Positions 1 to 5,133 of a stretch of 5,133 nucleotides of DNA are shown in pieces; the first letter of the stretch is position 1, and each line of letters starts with the position of its first letter. The translations under genes were made by a program, and so were the position numbers. The notes beneath the pieces were generated by a model, which was not told the DNA's origin, did no database searches, and saw only the letters and a list, made by a program, of their open reading frames with translations. This stretch comes from Spirochaetaceae bacterium (GTDB taxonomy: Bacteria; Spirochaetota; Spirochaetia; Treponematales; Breznakiellaceae): NCBI GenBank assembly GCA_031269165.1, contig JAISZQ010000172.1, positions 1 through 5,133 on the forward strand, read 5' to 3'.

Positions 1-1
1 G

Positions 2-1591
2 AACCACCCGGCTCTGGCGGTCTGGCACGTTTCCAATGAGTACGGCGGGGAGTGCCACTGCCCCTTATGTCAGGAAAGGTTTCGCGCCTATCTCAAAAAA
101 CGCTTTGGTTCGCTGGACGCGCTGAACGAGGCCTGGTGGACTTCGTTTTGGAGCCACACCTACACCGATTGGTCGCACATTGAAAGCCCGTCCCCTTTGG
201 GAGACGCGCACACTCACGGACTCAACCTGGAATGGAAGCGTTTTACCACCGAACAAGTGGTGGATTTCTATCTCCACGAAACCGCGCCGCTCAAAAAAAT
301 CACCCCGGACGTGCCCTGCACCACGAACCTGATGTGCGATAAAGACGGCACTGATTACTTCCGGCTTGCGGAAGTAATGGATGTCGCCGGATGGGACAAC
401 TACCCCGAGTGGACCGCCACGGAGAAGGATATTGATATCGCCTCCTACCGGTCATTCGCCCATGATCTCGCCCGTTCGCTCAAAGACAAACCCTTCATGC
501 TGATAGAATCTTCGCCCAGCGCCACCAACTGGCGGTCTGTGGCGAAACTCCACAGACCGGGAGTCCACACGCTCCAATCCATGCAAGCCGTGGCTCACGG
601 TTCGGACACGGTGCAATATTTCCAGTTTCGCAAGAGCCGGGGTTCGAGTGAGAAGTTCCACGGCGCGGTGGTTGACCACGAGGGCACTGAAAATACCCGT
701 GTTTTCCGCGAGGTGGCCGATGTTGGCAGGCGGCTTGCGGCGATGAAGGGCGTTGCGGGTGCCGCGACCCCCTCGTCCGCCGCAATCATCTACGACTGGA
801 ACGTTCTCTGGGCGCTCGCGGATGCCAAAGGTTTCTTGCAGGAAAAAACCGGCTATAAAGAAACGGTTGTCAGTCACTACCGCGCGCTTTGGGGGCTGGG
901 GATTTCAACTGATGTGATAGACCAGACCCGTTCCCTTGAAGGCTACGACCTCATTGTCGCGCCCATGCTCTATATGCTGCGCCCCGGCTTTGCGGAAAAA
1001 ATAGCGTCTTTTGTGCAATCGGGCGGGGTGTTTGCCGCCACCTATGGTACCGGTTATGTAGATGAAAACGATCTGTGTTACCTTGGGGGATTTCCCGGAC
1101 CCCTCAAGGACGTTCTGGGCATTTGGTCCGAGGAGATCGACGCGCTGTATCCTGATGATCGCAACCATGTCTTCTGGGACAGCCGAATGAGGACGTACCG
1201 GATTTTCGATTTTTGCGAGCGTATTCATCCTTTGACCGCGACCGCGCAAACATTCCTGACCTATGGCAGCGACTTTTACCAGGGGGAGCCTGTGGTTACG
1301 GTAAACAAGTACGGTTCGGGAGCCGCATGGTACATCGCGGCTCGCACCGAACAGGCATTCCTCAATGATTTCTATGCGTATATTGTCCGGGAATATCACA
1401 TTCCGCGGATCATTGACGCGGAACTCCCCGAAGGCGTTACCGCCCAAGTGAGGAGCGATGGCAAGACGCGGTACATTTTTTTACTGAACTTTACGCCGGA
1501 TATTAAATTCGTTGAGACGAAAGACGGCGTAAAAAAACTCAAGCCCTGGGAAGCGGTGGAAATTGCAACTGAACAGGGAGACAGGTTGTGA
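2..1591 (+). CDS. GH42 beta-galactosidase, 5'-truncated by the window edge
   Basis: Hydrolyses terminal non-reducing beta-D-galactosyl residues with retention of configuration. No signal peptide can be judged because the N-terminus lies outside the window, but the family is usually cytoplasmic. The frame is open from base 2, giving 529 visible residues; GH42 enzymes are usually about 650-690, so roughly 130-150 are missing. The motif VSNEYG (residues 10-15) carries the expected acid/base Glu13. C-H-C-P-L-C (Cys18, Cys20, Cys23) matches the family's zinc-binding cysteine cluster. LIESSPS carries the expected nucleophile Glu169. YFQFRKSRG followed by EKFHGAVVDHEG is a typical end-of-barrel segment. 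The barrel runs to about residue 255, a flavodoxin-like trimerisation domain covers about 258-465, and a small beta domain covers about 468-529. An internal TTG at 197 is not a credible start because the catalytic Glu and zinc cysteines lie upstream of it. Family assignment is firm. The substrate (lactose, galacto-oligosaccharide, galactan fragment or lacto-N-biose type) is not resolved. Confidence 0.95.
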   Translation, partial: NHPALAVWHVSNEYGGECHCPLCQERFRAYLKKRFGSLDALNEAWWTSFWSHTYTDWSHIESPSPLGDAHTHGLNLEWKRFTTEQVVDFYLHETAPLKKITPDVPCTTNLMCDKDGTDYFRLAEVMDVAGWDNYPEWTATEKDIDIASYRSFAHDLARSLKDKPFMLIESSPSATNWRSVAKLHRPGVHTLQSMQAVAHGSDTVQYFQFRKSRGSSEKFHGAVVDHEGTENTRVFREVADVGRRLAAMKGVAGAATPSSAAIIYDWNVLWALADAKGFLQEKTGYKETVVSHYRALWGLGISTDVIDQTRSLEGYDLIVAPMLYMLRPGFAEKIASFVQSGGVFAATYGTGYVDENDLCYLGGFPGPLKDVLGIWSEEIDALYPDDRNHVFWDSRMRTYRIFDFCERIHPLTATAQTFLTYGSDFYQGEPVVTVNKYGSGAAWYIAARTEQAFLNDFYAYIVREYHIPRIIDAELPEGVTAQVRSDGKTRYIFLLNFTPDIKFVETKDGVKKLKPWEAVEIATEQGDRL

Positions 1592-1707
1592 AATCAATCT
1601 TGCTGTTCCTTGCCGCCTGTAGGGGCGGGCCCGCTGCGGTGGAGTTACGCAATCGGATACACCCTATAATCCCGCAAGGGGAAATAGGCTATCATACATT
1701 TTTTTGA
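1588..1707 (+). CDS. Possible 39-aa mini-ORF with lipoprotein-like start (doubtful)
   Basis: A GTG codon overlaps the GH42 stop as GTGA, with a GGAG-like ribosome site about 8 nt upstream. The product begins MKSILLFLAAC: a Lys, a short hydrophobic run and L-A-A-C, which fits a bacterial lipobox. After the Cys the sequence (RGGPAAVELRN and onward) has no recognisable character, and the frame closes at a TGA overlapping the Shine-Dalgarno of the binding-protein gene. A hydrophobic region of about seven residues is very short for a working signal peptide. From codon 11 the frame runs into the GC-rich, repeat-like segment. It may be a chance frame, a translational-coupling leader, or the surviving start of a lipoprotein gene cut off by a repeat. 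I favour chance or remnant over a functional gene. Confidence 0.2.
   Translation: MKSILLFLAACRGGPAAVELRNRIHPIIPQGEIGYHTFF
1617..1640 (+). repeat. GC-rich repeat-like segment with a 10-bp palindrome
   Basis: The segment contains the perfect palindrome GCGGGCCCGC (1625-1634), preceded by CTGTAGGG. That 8-mer recurs at 5053-5060 in the other noncoding region. The composition contrasts with the AT-richer bases just downstream. It resembles the TGTAGGGGCGGGCC-type dispersed intergenic repeats found in several bacterial genomes; this is recollection, not a search result. Confidence 0.35.
1663..1688 (+). promoter_or_regulatory. Spacer hairpin with GNRA tetraloop; also contains a TATAAT word
   Basis: CCTAT (1663-1667) pairs with ATAGG (1684-1688). 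Inside it, across a small internal loop, CCC-GCAA-GGG (1671-1680) forms a stem with a GNRA tetraloop. The hairpin ends 17 nt before the Shine-Dalgarno of the binding-protein gene. It could stabilise or mark a processing point in a GH42-transporter transcript, a usual way to raise binding-protein levels. Alternatively, TATAAT at 1665-1670 is an exact -10 consensus and could start a transporter transcript. However, no good -35 lies 16-18 nt upstream (GAGTTA or GTTACG only) and there is no extended -10 TG. The two readings compete; neither is proven. Confidence 0.35.
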
Positions 1708-1712
1708 GGAGG
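1706..1712 (+). promoter_or_regulatory. Strong ribosome binding site of the binding-protein gene
   Basis: GAGGAGG lies 6 nt before the ATG at 1719 and decides the start. A longer reading from a TTG at 1704 would put this site inside the coding region and spoil the signal peptide. A seven-T tract (1699-1705) sits directly upstream and may keep the site unpaired. Confidence 0.85.
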
Positions 1713-1718
1713 AACAAT

Positions 1719-3029
1719 ATGAAAAAATTGTTCGCAGTAGTAATGCCGGTAATGCTTTTAACCGGCATAATGGCATTTACCGGATGCAGCCGGCAGAAAA
1801 CCGCATCGGCTGACTCAACCGCAACGGCGGATCCAAACGCGCCGGTAACTTTAACCGTGTGGTGCTGGGACCCCACATTCAATGTGTACGCCATGAATGA
1901 GGCGGCCCGGATCTACCAAAAAACGAATCCCAATGTAACGGTTACGGTGGTCGAAACAGCCTGGGCGGATCTCCAGCAAAAGCTGCTCACCGCGCTCTCG
2001 GCAAACCAGACCGCCAGCCTGCCGGATATTATCCTGATGCAGGACAACGCGATTCAGAAAAACGCGGCAACCTATCCAAAGGCGTTTTTGCCGGTGAACG
2101 GCAAAGTGGAAGTGTCCCAGTTTGCCCAGTACAAGGTTGACGTCGCCACCATTAACGGGCAAATCTACGGCGTCCCCTTTGACAACGGCGCCACCGGAAC
2201 TTTTATCCGCCGGGATTTGGTTGAACAGGCCGGACTGGAAGTTTCCGATTTTAACGATATTACCTGGGATCGGTTTATCGAACTGGGAAAAATCGTAAAA
2301 CAGAAAACCGGCGCTTCCATGCTTTCCGCTGTGGGGAACGAGAACGACATCATTCCCCTGATGATGCAAAGCGCCGGATCGTGGTTCTTTGACGGTCAGG
2401 GAAACGTCAGCATCGCCAATAACGCGGCGCTCCAAGAAGCGGTTAAGCAGTATAAGGCTATGGTGGACGCGGGGATCATCCTTCTTGCATCGGATTGGAA
2501 CGCCTATATAGCAAGCCTGAATAGTGTGGCTTCTACGATTAACGGCTGCTGGATCATAGGCTCCATTACCGCCCAGACTTCCCTGTCCGGCAAATGGGCG
2601 GTGGTGAATACTCCCCGGCTGAATGTTCCGGGCGGGGTGAACTACAGCAGCGTGGGCGGTTCAAGCTGGGTGGTTCTGGCGAATACCAAATATCCCGATA
2701 TTGCCTTGGATTTTCTGAACAAGACTTTTGCGGGCAGCGTGGAACTGTACGAAACCATTCTGCCCTCATCAGGGGCAATCTCCACCTGGCTTCCCGCCAG
2801 TAAATCTGCGGTATACGGGCAGCCCAACGATTTCTTCGGCGGTCAGAAGATATACGAAGACATTGTAGGGTACGCGAGCAAGGTGCCGCTCATTAAATAC
2901 GGGCTATTTAATTACGAAGCCCGGGACGCGGTATCCCGCGCCCTTGCCGATATTATTCAGGGAGCGCCGGCAGACACAGCCCTGTCAACCGCGCAGAAGA
3001 ACGTTGAATTTCTCATAGCGGGACAGTAA
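1719..3029 (+). CDS. Sugar ABC transporter solute-binding lipoprotein (SBP family 1, CUT1)
   Basis: Captures a sugar, probably an oligosaccharide, outside the inner membrane and delivers it to the two permeases encoded next. The 436-aa product is normal for the family. MKK, a hydrophobic stretch (residues 4-20) and F-T-G-Cys23 form a lipoprotein signal; Phe at -3 is off consensus for E. coli but acceptable in spirochaetes. A Ser/Thr/Ala-rich linker (24-42) tethers the domain. The mature domain opens with VTLTVWCWDPTF, then a helix and a PNVTVTVVE strand; LPDIILMQ, GQIYGVPFDNG and WDRFIELGK are typical of family 1 binding proteins. SSWVVLANTKYPDIALDFLNK (from about residue 315) is the usual late hinge/helix region. 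Many Trp, Tyr and Phe residues fit sugar stacking. The ligand cannot be read from sequence; the upstream GH42 suggests a galactoside. Sixteen bases separate it from the first permease, so the two are surely co-transcribed. Confidence 0.93.
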   Translation: MKKLFAVVMPVMLLTGIMAFTGCSRQKTASADSTATADPNAPVTLTVWCWDPTFNVYAMNEAARIYQKTNPNVTVTVVETAWADLQQKLLTALSANQTASLPDIILMQDNAIQKNAATYPKAFLPVNGKVEVSQFAQYKVDVATINGQIYGVPFDNGATGTFIRRDLVEQAGLEVSDFNDITWDRFIELGKIVKQKTGASMLSAVGNENDIIPLMMQSAGSWFFDGQGNVSIANNAALQEAVKQYKAMVDAGIILLASDWNAYIASLNSVASTINGCWIIGSITAQTSLSGKWAVVNTPRLNVPGGVNYSSVGGSSWVVLANTKYPDIALDFLNKTFAGSVELYETILPSSGAISTWLPASKSAVYGQPNDFFGGQKIYEDIVGYASKVPLIKYGLFNYEARDAVSRALADIIQGAPADTALSTAQKNVEFLIAGQ

Positions 3030-3033
3030 AAAA

Positions 3034-3040
3034 GGGAGGG
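3034..3040 (+). promoter_or_regulatory. Ribosome binding site of the first permease
   Basis: GGGAGGG lies 5 nt before the ATG at 3046 and directly follows the binding-protein stop codon. It supports that start over the later out-of-frame ATG at 3095. Confidence 0.8.
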
Positions 3041-3045
3041 ATAAC

Positions 3046-3924
3046 ATGAAACACCGCAGTTTGGAAAGAAAATACGTCCGGTGGGGCTGGTACTTTGTGG
3101 CCCCGGCATCGCTTCTTATTTTTGTCTTCTCCTTTTACCCCATGCTTAACGCTTTTATTTTATCCCTCCAGACGGGGCTTGGAAATAATCTGCGTTTTAC
3201 CGGCGCCCGTAATTATTACCGGCTGTTTCAGGACGAAATATTCCTCAGTTCGGTCGCAAATGTTTTTGTTTATCTGATTGTCCAAGTTCCGATAATGCTT
3301 TTTATGGCGCTTGTCCTTGCGTCAATCCTGAATTCAAAAGACCTAAAACTAAAAGGGCTTTTTAGAACCCTGGTTTTTCTTCCCTGCGCCACCGCGCTGG
3401 TGTCTTCCGCGATGATCTTTAAGACCTTTTTTTCGGTTGACGGCATTGTGAATTACATTTTTATGCAGCTTCACCTGATTTCCGAACCGGTAAACTGGCT
3501 TACCCATCCTGTTTTGGCAAAGGTTGTTATAATCCTCGTAATTACCTGGAGATGGACCGGTTACAATACTATTTTTTACCTTGCGGGTCTGCAAAACATT
3601 GACCACTCGGTTTACGAAGCGGCGGAAATCGACGGCGCTTCTTCCGTTCAGCAGTTTTTTAAGATCACCCTGCCGCTCCTCAGTCCCGTAATCCTTCTTA
3701 CGACTATTATGTCAACCAACGGAACTATCCAGCTTTTTGACGAGGTGAAAAACCTGACCGGAGGAGGGCCCGGCAACGCGACGATTACCATCTCAAATTA
3801 CATTTACAATCTGTCTTTTGTGTATAATCCGCAGTTCGGATACGCCGCCGCAGTTTCGTATATGATTCTGTTTATGGTGGCGTTATTATCGTTTATTCAA
3901 ATGAAGGCGGGAGGCCGGCAATGA
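3046..3924 (+). CDS. Sugar ABC transporter permease, MalF/UgpA type
   Basis: One half of the membrane channel of the CUT1 importer. The 292-aa product has about six membrane segments (near residues 15-38, 70-94, 106-127, 157-180, 211-230, 265-286) and a short basic cytoplasmic N-terminus (KHRSLERKYVR). The coupling-helix motif EAA---G---------I-LP is complete: E191-A-A, G197, I207, L209-P210. This is where the ATPase docks. LTGGGPGNAT (237-246) is the usual periplasmic-side signature of MalF-like subunits. It lacks the additional N-terminal membrane helices and large periplasmic loop of E. coli MalF, as most Gram-positive-type and spirochaetal homologues do. Its stop overlaps the next start as ATGA, implying coupled translation and equal amounts of both subunits. 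Confidence 0.95.
   Translation: MKHRSLERKYVRWGWYFVAPASLLIFVFSFYPMLNAFILSLQTGLGNNLRFTGARNYYRLFQDEIFLSSVANVFVYLIVQVPIMLFMALVLASILNSKDLKLKGLFRTLVFLPCATALVSSAMIFKTFFSVDGIVNYIFMQLHLISEPVNWLTHPVLAKVVIILVITWRWTGYNTIFYLAGLQNIDHSVYEAAEIDGASSVQQFFKITLPLLSPVILLTTIMSTNGTIQLFDEVKNLTGGGPGNATITISNYIYNLSFVYNPQFGYAAAVSYMILFMVALLSFIQMKAGGRQ
3909..3914 (+). promoter_or_regulatory. Ribosome binding site of the second permease, inside the first
   Basis: GGGAGG lies 6 nt before the ATG at 3921, within the last codons of the upstream permease (which there encode A-G-G-R-Q). Its position supports the ATGA-overlap start. Confidence 0.75.
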
Positions 3925-4775
3925 AACAATTAAAAACTCTTTCGGGAACATCCGTTAAGACGCTTTCAAATAAGACGCTTTCAAAAATCCCTATGTATGT
4001 TTTTTTGATTTTGGTCTGCGCTTTTTCGGTTATTCCTTTTTTGTGGATGCTTATTTCGGCGACCAACAGGAGCGTTGATATAATCGCCGGAAGGATTTCT
4101 CCGGGATTATATCTTATCGAAAACATCAAAACCCTTACGGCTACCGTGTCTGTCGGCCGCGCCTTCTGGAATTCGCTGCGTATCACCGTAATAGGCGTTT
4201 TTGCCAGCCTCTTTGTATGTTCAATGGCGGGATACGGTTTCCAGACCTACCGGAGCCGGGGCAAAGACCGCCTTATAGCCGCCCTTCTTTTGTCCATGAT
4301 GGTGCCTTTCGCCTCTGTTATGGTTCCGCTGTTTAAAATGTTCAGCCAGTTCAGTCTTCTTGACACCACAGCGGGTTTTATTCTGCCTTCGCTTTCCACC
4401 GCGTTTCTTATTTTCTTTTTCCGGCAGTCCAGCGTGTCCTTCCCCTATGAGATAGTACAGGCCGCCCGTGTGGACGGCTTGGGAGAATTCCGCATTTATC
4501 TTCAGGTCTATGTGCCGTTAATGGCGCCGACCTTTGTCGCCGCTGGAATCGTAACGTTTATGAATACCTGGAACAATTATCTATGGCCGCTTATTATTAT
4601 GCAGCGTCAGGAAAGCCAGACCATGCCTTTGATGATAACGTCCCTTACATCGGGTTATACGACGGATTACGGAATTCTCATGCTGGCGGTTACTATTTGC
4701 ACCCTGCCCACGGTCATAATCTTTTTCGCCCTGCAAAGACATTTTGTGGCGGGAGTGCTTGGCTCGGTAAAGTGA
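3921..4775 (+). CDS. Sugar ABC transporter permease, MalG/UgpE type
   Basis: Second half of the CUT1 membrane channel. The 284-aa product has about six membrane segments (near residues 24-46, 84-108, 117-140, 150-168, 200-224, 252-271). The ATPase-docking motif is present with one conservative change: QAA rather than EAA (Q180-A-A), then G186, V196 and V198-P199. TWNNYLWPL (216-224) is a strong MalG-family signature, and AFWNSLRITV is the typical start of the permease core. The C-terminus (LQRHFVAGVLGSVK) matches the family's usual ending, so the gene is complete. The N-terminal cytoplasmic tail is unusual: it contains KTLS three times (residues 5-8, 13-16, 18-21), two of them from an exact 15-bp tandem duplication. 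No ATPase gene follows within the window. Confidence 0.95.
   Translation: MKQLKTLSGTSVKTLSNKTLSKIPMYVFLILVCAFSVIPFLWMLISATNRSVDIIAGRISPGLYLIENIKTLTATVSVGRAFWNSLRITVIGVFASLFVCSMAGYGFQTYRSRGKDRLIAALLLSMMVPFASVMVPLFKMFSQFSLLDTTAGFILPSLSTAFLIFFFRQSSVSFPYEIVQAARVDGLGEFRIYLQVYVPLMAPTFVAAGIVTFMNTWNNYLWPLIIMQRQESQTMPLMITSLTSGYTTDYGILMLAVTICTLPTVIIFFALQRHFVAGVLGSVK
3956..3985 (+). repeat. Exact 15-bp tandem duplication within the second permease gene
   Basis: TAAGACGCTTTCAAA occurs twice back to back (3956-3970 and 3971-3985). The unit is a multiple of three, so the frame is kept and the repeat adds one KTLS-containing pentapeptide to the cytoplasmic N-terminus. A diverged third relative (AAAACTCTTTCG, 3933-3944) lies just upstream. 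Confidence 0.95.
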
Positions 4776-4802
4776 AATGAGTGGAGGCTGTTCCAAAAGC
4801 TA

Positions 4803-4841
4803 GAGGGGGAACGGCAATGAAGTTGCCGCGCCTTCCCCCTC
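4803..4841 (+). terminator. Strong stem-loop 27 nt after the last permease; possible transcript end
   Basis: The outer stem GAGGGGGAA/TTCCCCCTC (4803-4811 with 4833-4841, 9 bp) encloses an inner stem CGGCAA/TTGCCG (4812-4817 with 4823-4828) with loop TGAAG and a four-base bulge CGCC on the 3' side. Its position just after the operon fits a terminator or 3'-end stabiliser. No T-run follows (next bases GCTTCGG), so it is not a classic intrinsic terminator. The hairpin itself is certain; the function is a guess. Confidence 0.4.
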
Positions 4842-4929
4842 GCTTCGGTCTACGCCCTACGCTACCCCCTTCAACGGGGACAAAACGATGCGGTGCATGG
4901 TAAGCGTTGCTTGGCTTAGTGGGCGTACC

Positions 4930-4967
4930 CTAAGCAAACCGATAAGCGCAAGTGCCGGTTTGCTCAG
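4930..4967. repeat. Inverted repeat, 11 of 12 positions pairing
   Basis: CTAAGCAAACCG (4930-4941) pairs with CGGTTTGCTCAG (4956-4967) with one mismatch, around a 14-base loop. The left arm can instead pair with GCTTAG (4914-4919), giving a competing hairpin 4914-4935. The two structures are mutually exclusive. Confidence 0.75.
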
Positions 4968-4984
4968 CGTCCACGGACGGACGC
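4967..4984. repeat. Inverted repeat GCGTCC/GGACGC
   Basis: A perfect 6-bp stem (4967-4972 with 4979-4984) with loop ACGGAC. It directly abuts the preceding inverted repeat, sharing one base. Confidence 0.65.
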
Positions 4985-4994
4985 ATTACTGAAA

Positions 4995-5013
4995 GCAAAT
5001 GCGTAGCATTTGC
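4995..5013. repeat. Inverted repeat, perfect 8-bp stem with 3-base loop
   Basis: GCAAATGC (4995-5002) pairs with GCATTTGC (5006-5013) around GTA. It is the tightest hairpin in the region. No T-run follows. Confidence 0.75.
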
Positions 5014-5133
5014 CACGCCCCGGCCCGGAAGTCCGAAACAGGATGTTGAGGACTGTAGGGAGCCCCCCGCAACGCCCCCGTATCTCGGCGGAATCAAGGT
5101 GTGGCATTTCGGAAAGCGAGCTCGCCCGCAACA

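Larger units (their letters stand above)
4776..5133. repeat. Gene-free, hairpin-rich region, probably a dispersed repeat element
   Basis: No frame here shows protein-like character. The longest start-to-stop frame I noted on the + strand is a 28-codon Pro/Arg-rich one (4817-4903). The region is a series of inverted repeats listed separately: 4803-4841, 4930-4967, 4967-4984 and 4995-5013, plus weaker ones (CCCC/GGGG at 4866-4879; GTCC/GGAC at 5031-5053). Short direct repeats also occur: CTACGC at 4850 and 4857, TAAGC at 4901, 4931 and 4943, CCCGCAAC at 5066 and 5125. It resembles intergenic repeats I associate with termite-gut Treponema, but only from memory. It may alternatively be a structured noncoding RNA or the mRNA tail. 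The right-hand boundary is not visible. Confidence 0.55.

Noticed and set aside
452..1447. Long open frames on the - strand opposite the GH42 gene
   Set aside because: They are opposite a gene with clear catalytic motifs and have no recognisable domains. They arise from the codon bias of the real gene.
1663..1705. Hairpin plus a seven-T tract as an intrinsic terminator before the binding-protein gene
   Set aside because: The T tract starts 10 nt after the stem ends and lies next to the ribosome site. The stem is short and interrupted, so termination is unlikely.
1851..2435. 194-codon frame on the - strand opposite the binding-protein gene
   Set aside because: His/Gly/Val-rich with no domain, and fully antisense to a well-supported gene.
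4817..4903. 28-codon frame starting MKLPRLPPRFG with a G-rich sequence upstream
   Set aside because: Its start and the supposed ribosome site lie within the arms of the 4803-4841 hairpin. The composition is low-complexity Pro/Arg, so it is probably a by-product of the repeat.
4901..5013. Consecutive stems suggesting a tRNA-like cloverleaf
   Set aside because: No T-loop GTTCGAATC-type motif, no acceptor-stem pairing and no CCA end at suitable spacing.
5026..5040. CGGAAGTCCGAAACA, similar to the 5' conserved part of RNase P RNA
   Set aside because: None of the other conserved core segments of RNase P RNA follows in the bases available. The match is too short.
4901..5133. Possible CRISPR array because of regularly placed hairpins
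   Set aside because: The hairpins differ in sequence and spacing. No direct repeat longer than 8 bases recurs.

Overview
The window is a carbohydrate-uptake locus, with all four recognisable genes on the + strand. It opens inside a GH42 beta-galactosidase (5' end missing). This is followed by a complete CUT1-type sugar ABC importer: a solute-binding lipoprotein and two inner-membrane permeases of the MalF and MalG types. The last 358 bases hold no convincing gene and consist of a GC-rich series of inverted repeats that looks like a dispersed repeat element or a structured transcript tail.

Organism: a bacterium of moderate GC with strong GGAGG-type ribosome binding sites. The binding protein has a relaxed lipobox (F-T-G-C), and the 3' noncoding region resembles, from memory only, intergenic repeats of termite-gut Treponema. 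A gut spirochaete is my best guess. A Firmicute or another saccharolytic anaerobe cannot be excluded, because GH42 and CUT1 genes move easily between gut bacteria.

Layout: 2-1591 GH42 (529 visible codons, about 130-150 missing upstream); 1592-1718 a spacer with a GC-rich palindrome, a GNRA-capped hairpin containing a TATAAT word, and a 39-codon lipoprotein-like mini-ORF; 1719-3029 binding protein; 3046-3924 first permease; 3921-4775 second permease, joined by an ATGA overlap; 4776-5133 hairpin-rich noncoding DNA.

Inferred joint role: the lipoprotein captures a galactose-containing oligosaccharide, the two permeases import it, and the cytoplasmic GH42 enzyme removes terminal beta-galactose. 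No ATPase gene is present, so the importer probably uses a shared MsmK/UgpC-type ATPase encoded elsewhere, or one just outside the window. I see no novel enzymatic or defence system. The points worth a second look are the structured 3' region and its possible short relative in the first spacer, the mini-ORF, the spacer hairpin, and an exact 15-bp tandem duplication in the second permease.
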